Origin: Actinomycetota bacterium
GTDB taxonomy: Bacteria > Actinomycetota > Acidimicrobiia > Acidimicrobiales > BP-101
NCBI GenBank assembly: GCA_030838265.1
Contig: JAUTXA010000108.1
Location: forward strand, 1-8,817
DNA length: 8,817 nucleotides
Direction: 5' to 3'
Below are positions 1-6,107 of this stretch, one piece after another. Made by a program: the position numbers and the translations under genes. The first letter of the stretch is position 1. Each line of letters opens with the position of its first letter. The notes under the pieces were generated by a model. It saw nothing but the letters and a program-made list of their open reading frames with translations. It made no database searches and had not been told where the DNA came from.

Positions 1-1
1 G

Positions 2-400
2 TTGTCGGACGCCGATTACCAAGAGCTGCTCGAGTTTCGTGATGGCTTGCGGCGCTTTCTGTGGTGGAGCGAGCAGAACGCTCTGGAGGCTGGGATCACC
101 CCCGGCCAGCACCAGTTGCTCCTCGCCATCCGCGGGCACCCCGGCCGAGCGCCCACCATTGGTGATGTGGCCGATCACCTGCTCGTGCGAAAGCACAGTG
201 CGGTCGGTCTTGTCGACCGTGCCGTGATGGCCGGTCTCGTCGAGCGCCAATCGGACCCCGAGGATCACCGAGTTGTCCGGCTGAGGCTGACCAGGAGCGG
301 TACCCGACGGCTGGCGGCACTGGCGGCGGCCCACGTCGACGAGCTCAAACGTCTCGGCCCCATCTTCGCCAAGCTCGGCCGCTCGGCCACTGCGACCTGA
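2..400 (+). CDS. MarR family transcriptional regulator
   Basis: This encodes a 132-residue winged-helix DNA-binding protein, expected to act as a cytoplasmic dimer. The N-terminal helix (residues about 8-25) leads into a helix with GITPGQHQLLLAI. The helix-turn-helix covers about 50-80 (TIGDVADHLLVRKHSAVGLVDR). The wing carries the family signature DHRVVRLRLTRSG at about 87-99, which matches DxRxxxxxLTxxG of MarR proteins. A C-terminal dimerisation helix follows, and the length is normal. The start used is TTG at position 2, directly at the window edge; nothing upstream can be seen, so the true start may lie outside and the ribosome site cannot be judged. The ligand and targets are unknown. 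The next gene is convergent, so no target operon is visible on this side. The family assignment is secure; the start is not. Confidence 0.9.
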   Translation: MSDADYQELLEFRDGLRRFLWWSEQNALEAGITPGQHQLLLAIRGHPGRAPTIGDVADHLLVRKHSAVGLVDRAVMAGLVERQSDPEDHRVVRLRLTRSGTRRLAALAAAHVDELKRLGPIFAKLGRSATAT

Positions 401-449
401 CTGCCGCCCCGCCGTGTGGGGGTATCCACCCTGCCGGGCTCACGAGGAA

Positions 450-459
450 AGCACGTGCT
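450..459. repeat. 10-bp perfect palindrome in convergent spacer
   Basis: AGCACGTGCT reads the same on both strands. It lies in the 68-bp spacer between the stop of the MarR gene and the stop of the convergent small gene. A weak stem (GTGGG at 416-420 with TCCAC at 425-429, one G-T pair) lies just before it. Because both neighbouring genes end here, an operator role is unlikely; it could contribute to a weak terminator. It may also be chance. Confidence 0.3.
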
Positions 460-468
460 CTGGCGTGG

Positions 469-792
469 CTACGCGCCGGCGTCGAAGCCGATCTGGCGCT
501 CCAGTCGCGCCACTCGCGCGCTGAGGGATTCGAACTCGGTGCGGGACACCGGCGACGGATCGTGCGACGAAGGCGACGAGGGTTCGGACGTGATCGGCGG
601 CCGACTCGACTCCGATGAAGCGAGCACCCGCTTGATCTCGTCGATGCACTCGCGCTGGGCCTGCACGGGAGACTTGAGATCGTCGCTCCGGGAGCGGTCC
701 GCGAAGACGGCGGTCGGGATGTGCGTCACGCGCACGGCCATCCAGCCCTGGGAGTTGCTGAAGGTCTCGGTGTGCAGGTCGCCGCTGTCCAC
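469..792 (-). CDS. Small protein resembling an RF-1 domain without the GGQ loop
   Basis: This encodes 107 residues and is very probably a real gene: third codon positions are almost all G or C on this strand, and the two longer frames that overlap it look like shadows. Residues 5-11 (DLHTETF) and 20-27 (VRVTHIPT) match the consensus of class I release factors, DLRxDTFRSSG...VRITHIPTGIVV, in the same order. In release factors a stretch containing the catalytic GGQ lies between these blocks; here it is replaced by NSQGWMA, so peptidyl-tRNA hydrolysis is not expected. Residues 41-58 (SPVQAQRECIDEIKRVLA) fit the helix that follows in release factors. A Ser/Pro-rich linker (59-82) then leads to a short predicted coiled coil (84-101, LSARVARLERQIGF). 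The GTG start is the only in-frame candidate before an upstream stop, and it has no Shine-Dalgarno sequence. The function is unknown; a ribosome or tRNA link is inference from recalled family motifs. Confidence 0.72.
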   Translation of the reverse strand: MDSGDLHTETFSNSQGWMAVRVTHIPTAVFADRSRSDDLKSPVQAQRECIDEIKRVLASSESSRPPITSEPSSPSSHDPSPVSRTEFESLSARVARLERQIGFDAGA

Positions 793-799
793 AGTGACG

Positions 800-805
800 A
801 GCGTA
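800..805 (-). promoter_or_regulatory. Possible -10 element for leaderless transcription of the small RF-like gene
   Basis: On the minus strand TACGCT fits the actinobacterial TANNNT -10 pattern and ends 7 nt before the GTG start codon. Transcription would then begin at or next to the start codon, which would explain why this gene has no Shine-Dalgarno sequence. There is no recognisable -35. The motif is short, so this is only a suggestion. Confidence 0.3.
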
Positions 806-829
806 GGCCAGCCGCCATGCCGGGCTCGT

Positions 830-855
830 CTTGGTCGGGACTACGTTCGACCAAG
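830..855. repeat. 26-bp inverted repeat in divergent intergenic region, operator candidate
   Basis: CTTGGTCG (830-837) is followed after 10 nt by its exact reverse complement CGACCAAG (848-855). It lies in the 105-bp region between the divergent starts of the RF-like gene (792) and the S41 protease gene (898). The spacer contains TACGTT (842-847), which could be a weak -10 for the protease gene. If so, a dimeric regulator bound here would cover that promoter and sit just upstream of the minus-strand promoter. It could instead form a hairpin in the 5' leader of the protease mRNA. Confidence 0.45.
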
Positions 856-883
856 GAGCGAGATCGAGTTCGCGTGAGTGGTC

Positions 884-889
884 AAGGAG
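884..889 (+). promoter_or_regulatory. Ribosome binding site that fixes the TTG start of the S41 gene
   Basis: AAGGAG lies 8 nt before the in-frame TTG at 898, which is ideal spacing. The open frame extends upstream to an ATG at 721, but that part overlaps the opposite-strand small gene and encodes no recognisable domain. A GTG at 874 has an AAGGAG (853-858) 15 nt away, which is too far. TTG 898 is therefore preferred. Confidence 0.65.
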
Positions 890-897
890 ACGCAGGT

Positions 898-2601
898 TTG
901 AAGGCATCCGGTGTCGGTCTCGTCGAGCCAACGACGGTGCAGATCGCCAACCTCGCATTGCTGGGACGGGTGTGGGGCTTCCTCAAGTACCACCACCGTG
1001 TCGTGACGAAGGGCGGGTTGGACTGGGACGGCGAGCTCCTGCGGGTCATGCCCAGCGTGGTCGAGGCGCCTACCGAGGCGGCCGGCCAGAGTGTGATCAC
1101 CACCTGGGCGACCGTCCTCAAAACACCCCGCCGGCTGCAGGTCCCGGCGATGCTTCTTGATGACCCTGTCCTGGTGCCGGACCTCGCCTGGCTGTCGGAC
1201 GAGGCGCTCCTCGGACCCGAGCTGGCAGCTTGGTTGCCGGCGGTCTACGACCGGCGGCCGACCGGGCACCGACAGTTCTACGTTCACCATCAGCGAGGGA
1301 TCGGCAACCCGGTCTTCACCAACGAGGACGAGTACCGCGATCTCAAGTTTCCTGACGCCGGCTACCAATTGCTCACACTCTTCCGCCTCTGGAACATGGT
1401 CGAGTACTGGTCGCCCTACCGGGATCTGGTTGAGGGAGATTGGCGCCAGGTGCTGTCGGAGTTCATCCCCCGGTTGAGTGCTGCGAGCGATCCCGCGGAC
1501 TACGTCCGCCAACTGATCGTGCTGCTCGGTCGCGTCAACGACACCCACACGAACCTTTGGGGGGCACTCGGGCTGCGACCCCCAAGAGGGCCGGGACAGG
1601 TCCCCGTTTCCGTCCGCTTCGTGCCTGATGCCGACGGCCACCAGCGCGCCGTGGTGGACGAGGCTCCGCATTCCACCGCTCACGCGGGCATCGGTCTGGT
1701 TCGCGGCGATGTGATCCTGTCGATCGACGGCGTGCCCACCGACGATCTTGTCCGAGAGTGGCGGCCCTTCTACGCCGCCTCGAACGAGGCCGTGCGTCGT
1801 CGCGACATCGCCCGCTGGATGCTGCGCGGAGCGGCGGGGGAAGCGGAGCTTGGCATCTCCCGGGGCGGGCAGCCCATGAGTGTCGCGGCGACTCGCATAC
1901 CCAACGAGCAGATCACCGAGGCTGCGAGGTTTCACGACCGGCCAGGCGACACCTTTCAGCTGTTGTCGCCCGAGGTGGCCTACCTCCGCCTCTCCTCGGT
2001 CGTCGCCAAGGACTGTGCCGGCTATGTGAGGGCGGCGGCTGGCACCAAGGGATTCGTCATCGACGTACGGAACTACCCGGGGGAGTTCGTGCCGTTCGCG
2101 CTCGGTGGCCACCTGATCCGACGGGAGGCACCCTTCGTTCGGTGCACCACCGGCCACTGCTCCAACCCCGGCGTGTTCACCATGACCGAGCCGATCTGCC
2201 TGAGCCCGGTGGCACCCCACTACGACGGCCGAGTCGTCCTGCTGGTCGACGAGATCACCCAGAGCCAGGCCGAGTACACCACGATGGCGCTGCGTCAGGC
2301 CCCGGGCGCGGTCGTCGTCGGCGGCACCACGGCGGGGGCTGACGGCAACGTGGCGCGGGTGACCCTGCCGGGCGGGCTGCGCACGATGATCACCGGCATC
2401 GGCATCCTGACGCCTGAAGGCGACCCAACTCAGCGCGTCGGGATAGCGGTCGACGTCCGCGTTGTGCCCACCATCGAAGGTCTTCGGAGAGGGCGTGACG
2501 AGGTGCTGGAGGAAGGCGTCCGCCAGATCCTTGGTCCCGATACGCCCGACGACGTTGTCCTCGCCACCGTCGCGCCGAGGGCGTCGGCTGGGTCGTCCTA
2601 G
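898..2601 (+). CDS. S41 family peptidase (C-terminal processing / tail-specific protease-like)
   Basis: The product is a 567-residue serine protease of the S41 type. The N-terminal helical region (about 14-75, with LLGRVWGFLKYHHRVV and GLDWDGELLRVMP) and about 151-190 (FPDAGYQLLTLFRLWNMVEYW) are typical of the larger S41 proteins common in Bacteroidota and some Actinomycetota. NDTHT at 214-218 corresponds to the usual D-x-H-T segment. A PDZ domain spans about 234-330 (GLVRGDVILSIDGVP). The catalytic domain includes IDVRNYPGE (388-396, cf. DLRxNPGG) and QSQAEYTTMAL, where Ser456 fits the nucleophile and Glu459 the conserved acid. The catalytic lysine cannot be assigned by eye. Starting from the well-supported TTG there is no signal peptide, although such proteins are usually exported, so it is either cytoplasmic or N-terminally shortened. 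The stop overlaps that of the convergent phosphoesterase. The substrate is unknown. Confidence 0.92.
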   Translation: MKASGVGLVEPTTVQIANLALLGRVWGFLKYHHRVVTKGGLDWDGELLRVMPSVVEAPTEAAGQSVITTWATVLKTPRRLQVPAMLLDDPVLVPDLAWLSDEALLGPELAAWLPAVYDRRPTGHRQFYVHHQRGIGNPVFTNEDEYRDLKFPDAGYQLLTLFRLWNMVEYWSPYRDLVEGDWRQVLSEFIPRLSAASDPADYVRQLIVLLGRVNDTHTNLWGALGLRPPRGPGQVPVSVRFVPDADGHQRAVVDEAPHSTAHAGIGLVRGDVILSIDGVPTDDLVREWRPFYAASNEAVRRRDIARWMLRGAAGEAELGISRGGQPMSVAATRIPNEQITEAARFHDRPGDTFQLLSPEVAYLRLSSVVAKDCAGYVRAAAGTKGFVIDVRNYPGEFVPFALGGHLIRREAPFVRCTTGHCSNPGVFTMTEPICLSPVAPHYDGRVVLLVDEITQSQAEYTTMALRQAPGAVVVGGTTAGADGNVARVTLPGGLRTMITGIGILTPEGDPTQRVGIAVDVRVVPTIEGLRRGRDEVLEEGVRQILGPDTPDDVVLATVAPRASAGSS

Positions 2602-4070
2602 GCGGGGACAGGGGCGCGTAGCCCCGAGAAGTCCCGGGTGAAGACGGCATTGCGGTCGGACGCGTTGCCGAAGGTGTATTGCGGCGCCGTGCCGGCGTAC
2701 TCGGGGCGGCTGCGCTCGGACCAGGCCTGGGCGTCGGCGTCACGGAACTTGTAGAAGTTCATGGCGTAGCCGCCGCTGAACACCCGGAGCAGGTGGAAGC
2801 CGCCCGGGTACTCCTTCACCGCCGCCACCTCTTGGAACGTCACGTTGGGTGCGGTGGTCGACGTGGTGCGCTTGTTGCGGTGGGTGTGACCCGAGTGGTG
2901 GACGAAGACGCCGGGCGCCTTGGCGTACAGGGCCTCGAGCTGCAGGGCCTGCTGCGGGTCGAGGTCGAACATGGTCGGCTTGCCGACGGTGGTGAGGTCG
3001 GACTCGACGGTCACGGGGTGGTGGCCGGCCACGAACGTCGGGATGTCGGGGTCGTCGGCCAGGCGCTCGCCGAGCCAGGCGAACTGCTCGGCGCCCATGA
3101 CCCCGTTGTCACCGCCGTTCGAGGGCGATGGCTTGTCGTAGGTGTCGAGGCCGATGATGCGCAGTCCGTTGACGTTGGCCTCGTACCAGGTCGGCCCGGA
3201 CGGGAAGAACGAATCGACGAAGCAGTCGTGGTACCCATCGGCGCCGGCCACCGCCCGGCACGCCGCGGCGTCGGCGCTGTTGTGCGGTCGATCGTGGTTG
3301 CCCCGCGTGACGAAGTAGTCGCTCCGGTACGTGCCGAAGGCGTCGAGATAGCTCTTGGCCGTGGTGACGTCCATCTGCGCCGCCTCGCTGGAGATGTCGC
3401 CCGCGGCCATGAGCACGCTCGCCCCCCGCTGGCGGGCCTCGACGCCCAAGGCCCCGGCCATGATCTCTGGGTACGGGGCCTGGCCCGGCACCTGCGAGAT
3501 GCCCGGCGGCACACCGACCCCCGAGACCGTGGTGGCCAACCCGGCGACGGTCTCGCCCAGGTGCAGGTCGTTGCAAAGGGCGACCGAGAACAAGAAGGTG
3601 CCGGGCGGGGGTAGCGGTGTGGTGAAGGCGGCCGCAGGTGCGGCCCCGACCCGCACGACGGACGTGCCGAACGGGCTCCCCGAGGCCGACGACGCGGGCA
3701 CTGCCGGCACGCCGTTGGAGCGGGCCACGAAGAAGTAGGGCTGGCCCGGCTCGAGACCGGTGATCTCGGCGTAGTGATACGGCGTCTTGGTGTCGTCGAG
3801 GTACACCTGCTGGAGCTGGCCCGACGACGTCCCCATCCAGACCTCGGTGTCGGCACCGACCGGGGTCAGCCGCCCGAAGGAGTCGGGTCCCTTCGACGGG
3901 TCGCCGGTGAACCAGGTCAGGATGACGCTGGTCTCGGTGAGGGTGACGAGCTCGAGGTTGATGGCCGCCACCCGGGGCCGAATGGCCTGGGCGGCCCGCT
4001 CCTCGAGCGACAAGAACAGGGGAGTGGCTGCCACCAGCCCAGCCCAGCGCAGGAACTGGCGTCGCGACAT
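2598..4070 (-). CDS. Tat-exported metallophosphoesterase with N-terminal fibronectin/PAP-like domain
   Basis: The product (490 residues from the chosen start) begins MSRRQFLRWAG and a hydrophobic stretch ending near EERAAQA, a clear twin-arginine signal, so it should act outside the cytoplasmic membrane. Residues about 35-125 form a beta-sandwich domain like that of purple acid phosphatases (SVILTWFTG, then ITGLEPGQPYFFVARSNG). The calcineurin-like catalytic domain follows with all its metal motifs: DLH (168-170), GDIS (D225), GNHD (257-260), GHH (about 349-351) and GHTH (394-397). It therefore should hydrolyse phosphate mono- or diesters using two metal ions; the substrate cannot be told. 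The start is uncertain: ATG 4070 gives the cleanest Tat signal, ATG 4085 adds MACCH, and the frame stays open to a TTG at 4157. None has a good Shine-Dalgarno sequence. On the minus strand a TTGACA (4164-4159) and a TATATG (4116-4111) lie upstream, too far apart to form one promoter. The gene stands alone between a convergent and a divergent neighbour. Confidence 0.92.
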   Translation of the reverse strand: MSRRQFLRWAGLVAATPLFLSLEERAAQAIRPRVAAINLELVTLTETSVILTWFTGDPSKGPDSFGRLTPVGADTEVWMGTSSGQLQQVYLDDTKTPYHYAEITGLEPGQPYFFVARSNGVPAVPASSASGSPFGTSVVRVGAAPAAAFTTPLPPPGTFLFSVALCNDLHLGETVAGLATTVSGVGVPPGISQVPGQAPYPEIMAGALGVEARQRGASVLMAAGDISSEAAQMDVTTAKSYLDAFGTYRSDYFVTRGNHDRPHNSADAAACRAVAGADGYHDCFVDSFFPSGPTWYEANVNGLRIIGLDTYDKPSPSNGGDNGVMGAEQFAWLGERLADDPDIPTFVAGHHPVTVESDLTTVGKPTMFDLDPQQALQLEALYAKAPGVFVHHSGHTHRNKRTTSTTAPNVTFQEVAAVKEYPGGFHLLRVFSGGYAMNFYKFRDADAQAWSERSRPEYAGTAPQYTFGNASDRNAVFTRDFSGLRAPVPA

Positions 4071-4251
4071 GTGACAGCAGGCCATGGGGGTCAATTCGCC
4101 GCAGTGACGCCATATACCTCCGGCCCTGTCACCTCGGTCGGAACGACGAACGGGCAAATGTCAACGCCGGAATGACCCGATGAGGCCATAGGCGCGCGCC
4201 CCCGGGACTGGGATCGTGGGGATGCGGCGATCGCCAAGCAAGGGAGACGTC

Positions 4252-4539
4252 ATGGCATACGGGGTTGTGCACCACTTTCCAGGGGGCACCAAGGAGCAGT
4301 ACGAGGCGTCGATCGCCGCCGTCCACCCCAGCGACGGCTCGCTCCCTGCCGGTCAACTCTTTCACGCCGCCGGTCCATCAGAGGGTGGCTGGACGATCAT
4401 GGCCGTGCACGAGTCCCAGACGAGCTGGGAGCGGTTCCGGGACGAGATCCTCATGCCGCGCATGCAGGCCGGCATCGAGGGCGGCTTCGAGGGCCCGCCC
4501 ACCGAGACCGGGGTCGACGTCTACAAGCTGCTGCCGTAA
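4252..4539 (+). CDS. Small ABM-like (dimeric alpha/beta-barrel) protein
   Basis: The product is 95 residues starting MAYGVVHHFPGGTKEQYEASIAAVHP. The pattern is an N-terminal strand with a helix carrying TKEQYEASIAAV, a central GGWTIMAVHESQTSWERFRDE segment, and a C-terminal strand VDVYKLLP. This resembles ferredoxin-like dimeric alpha/beta-barrel proteins such as antibiotic biosynthesis monooxygenases (ABM). Close relatives, as I recall them, are actinobacterial hypothetical proteins, so no reaction is claimed. ATG 4252 is preferred because AAGGGAG (4240-4246) lies 5 nt before it; an upstream in-frame ATG at 4216 would add 12 residues unlike the family. The 181-bp region between this gene and the divergent phosphoesterase holds no promoter I can identify for this strand. 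The gene ends 14 nt from the stop of the convergent cNMP-Lon gene. Confidence 0.85.
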   Translation: MAYGVVHHFPGGTKEQYEASIAAVHPSDGSLPAGQLFHAAGPSEGGWTIMAVHESQTSWERFRDEILMPRMQAGIEGGFEGPPTETGVDVYKLLP

Positions 4540-4549
4540 TCGCCGCTTT

Positions 4550-4575
4550 CGCCTCAGCGCGCCCGCCTGAGGGCG
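4550..4575. terminator. Hairpin at convergent gene ends, terminator candidate
   Basis: CGCCTCAG (4550-4557) pairs with CTGAGGGCG (4567-4575) through 8 base pairs with one bulged G and a 9-nt loop. It begins 11 nt after the stop of the ABM-like gene and overlaps the last codons of the cNMP-Lon gene. It could stop transcription from either side. There is no T-run on either strand, so a factor-assisted or weak role is likelier than classic intrinsic termination. Confidence 0.4.
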
Positions 4576-5987
4576 GCGACGGCTTGGCTCAGGTTGGTGA
4601 CCCCGAGGGCGGGTAGCCGTCCGCCGGTGAGGCCCTGTTGCCCGGCGGGCACCAGGAGCAGGGACGCGTGGGCCCGCCGAGCCTCGTCCGACTTGATCGT
4701 CACCCACCCGATGGAGTTGACCTCGCCACCGGGCTCGAGGGCGCCGGTGGCGGCGACCACGCGCCCGCGGGCCAGGTCCTGGCCGCCGAGGATGTCGGTC
4801 AGGGCTAGGGCGTAGACCAGGCCGGCGGATGGGCCGGTGAACCCGCGGTCCTTGATCTCGATCGACACGCGTCGTGGGTCGAGGCCGAGCTGGGTGATCA
4901 CCGCTCGGGCTGCCGCCGTCCGGCTGTCGAGGTACTCGTGACGGCCGAAGCGCTGCATCTCGGCCGCTTGCTCATGCGTCTGGGACTTCACGGCAACCAT
5001 GCGCTCGCCGCCGATGATGGCTCCCAGGTATTGGGCCAGGTCGGGGCGGTGCGACCTGACCCAGAGCAGGAGGTAGTGGCCGTGCACGGGGTGGACGGGC
5101 GCGCCGGTCACGTGGATGTCAGCGGCCACGTCGATCGGTCGGCCGGCGGTGATGACGGCGCGAGGCGGGTGGTAGGCGACGAGGAGGAGGGCCACCACCG
5201 CGACCACGGCGACCGCAGCGGCGGCGGGCACCCAGCGGGGCACGACGACCGGCGAAGGCGCAGTCACGGTGCGGGCCGGAGCCCTCATTGTCGTGCCCGC
5301 CAACCGGGCCGCGGCTTCGCTCAGCGAGAGCGTCCTCCCCGGCGGCCGCCCCTTGGCCTGTACCCCGGCGGCACCGGGCGGCCGGCGCGGGACCCCGCCC
5401 AACCCGAGAGCGTCCCCGGGCGTGGAACGACGAGGGCGCAGGTCGGGGGGAGGGGAGAGAGCGCGCCACTCGAGGCGCCCTGCGTCATGGCAGCGCCGAG
5501 AGAAGGCAGTGAAGTCCTTGAGCCCGATGTCGGGGAATACCCGGCGCTGAAAGGTCGGCGCCGTGTGGAGGAGAGAGATGAACTGTTGTGCCCCCAGCAC
5601 GAAGAGGATCGATCGCTCGGTGGTCACCACGGTGTGCTCCTGGGGGCGGAGGCCTACAACAGCGACGTGGCCGAAGTGCTCACCCGGGCCGATGGTGGCG
5701 ATGTGTCGGCCCTCCCGCTTGGTCACCACACTTCCCGCCACGAGGACGAAGAACCAGTAGTCGCCGTGGCCCTCGCGCATGAGCACCTCGCCCGCGGGCG
5801 TCTCGACGAAGTCGCCCCACTTGGCGGCCCGGCGCAGGGTGGTCGGGCTGCAGCCGGAGAAGACGGCGAGGTGGGTGAGCGACCACCAGTGCGGCGCCCG
5901 CCGCCGCCTCGCTCGAACGAAGTGGTTCGGGCGGCCTACCGAAGCGTCGTCTTCCCCAGACGCCGAGGCGTCGACCGCAACAGTCAC
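4554..5987 (-). CDS. Fusion of cyclic-nucleotide-binding-like domain, membrane helix and Lon-like (S16) protease
   Basis: One uninterrupted frame gives 477 residues. Residues about 39-155 resemble a cNMP-binding beta-roll (LAVFSGCSPTTLRRAAKWGDFVE, VLVAGSVVTKREGRHIATIGPGEHFGHVAVVG). The phosphate-binding cassette, usually FGExALL...PRxAxV, reads FGHVAVV (105-111) and PQEHTVV (115-121), so the normal Glu and Arg are missing and cAMP may not bind. A basic, Pro/Gly/Arg-rich linker (about 163-245) follows, then one membrane helix (about 249-272). The S16 domain resembles actinobacterial YlbL proteins (VITAGRPIDVAADIHVTGAPVH), with the nucleophile in TGPSAG (Ser387) and Lys432 in IKSDEARRA, 45 residues apart as expected for a Ser-Lys dyad. 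The PDZ domain normally present in YlbL is absent. Predicted topology puts the sensor inside and the protease outside. The GTG start has AGGAG 8 nt upstream. An in-frame ATG at 5288 could also yield the protease alone, but it has no clear ribosome site. Confidence 0.88.
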   Translation of the reverse strand: MTVAVDASASGEDDASVGRPNHFVRARRRRAPHWWSLTHLAVFSGCSPTTLRRAAKWGDFVETPAGEVLMREGHGDYWFFVLVAGSVVTKREGRHIATIGPGEHFGHVAVVGLRPQEHTVVTTERSILFVLGAQQFISLLHTAPTFQRRVFPDIGLKDFTAFSRRCHDAGRLEWRALSPPPDLRPRRSTPGDALGLGGVPRRPPGAAGVQAKGRPPGRTLSLSEAAARLAGTTMRAPARTVTAPSPVVVPRWVPAAAAVAVVAVVALLLVAYHPPRAVITAGRPIDVAADIHVTGAPVHPVHGHYLLLWVRSHRPDLAQYLGAIIGGERMVAVKSQTHEQAAEMQRFGRHEYLDSRTAAARAVITQLGLDPRRVSIEIKDRGFTGPSAGLVYALALTDILGGQDLARGRVVAATGALEPGGEVNSIGWVTIKSDEARRAHASLLLVPAGQQGLTGGRLPALGVTNLSQAVAALRRAR

Positions 5988-5995
5988 GTCGGAGA

Positions 5996-6000
5996 CTCCT
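5996..6000 (-). promoter_or_regulatory. Ribosome binding site that fixes the GTG start of the cNMP-Lon gene
   Basis: AGGAG on the minus strand, 8 nt before GTG at 5987. The open frame continues upstream through the divergent TetR gene as far as 6866, but that part is antisense to TetR and has no domain. This site, and the way it places the start just before the cNMP-like domain, set the start. Confidence 0.7.
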
Positions 6001-6069
6001 ACGGACCGGAGCGTTCTCCGAGCCCGATGGCAGACAAGCCTATTCACCTGCTGAAAGCAACCGAAGCCC

Positions 6070-6107
6070 TTGACAGAATTTGCACGCTGTATAAGTATTA
6101 CTAGCGC
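6070..6107 (+). promoter_or_regulatory. Promoter and operator region of the TetR-MBL-VOC operon
   Basis: TTGACA (6070-6075) is a perfect -35 hexamer at the start of an AT-rich island that stands out from the GC-rich surroundings. TATAAG (6090-6095) follows after 14 nt, which is short; TATTAC (6096-6101) is a second -10 candidate, 20 nt away. AGTATTACT (6094-6102) is a perfect odd palindrome and could be part of a TetR operator. No Shine-Dalgarno sequence precedes the ATG at 6108. Either -10 would start transcription within about 0-7 nt of it, so a leaderless or nearly leaderless mRNA is likely. The divergent cNMP-Lon gene shares this 120-bp gap. Confidence 0.55.

Noticed and set aside
440..958. 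172-codon minus-strand frame overlapping the RF-like gene
   Set aside because: Arg-rich with no motif; the overlapping 469-792 frame has far better third-position GC and a recognisable domain pattern.
841..2220. 459-codon minus-strand open frame
   Set aside because: Antisense to the S41 protease, with no recognisable motif; a shadow of its GC-rich third positions.
2679..3614. 311-codon plus-strand open frame
   Set aside because: Antisense to the phosphoesterase, low complexity in Val/Gly/Arg/Glu, and no motif.
4071..4121. ATG at 4113 on the minus strand preceded by GGAGG, as start of the phosphoesterase or a leader peptide
   Set aside because: It is in a different frame from the phosphoesterase, the spacing is only 3 nt, and its long frame is an out-of-frame shadow. 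No frameshift is needed because the Tat signal is intact in the correct frame.
4938..6104. 388-codon plus-strand open frame
   Set aside because: It is antisense to the cNMP-Lon gene, rich in Arg/Gly/His with no domain, and is explained by GC-rich codon bias on the other strand.
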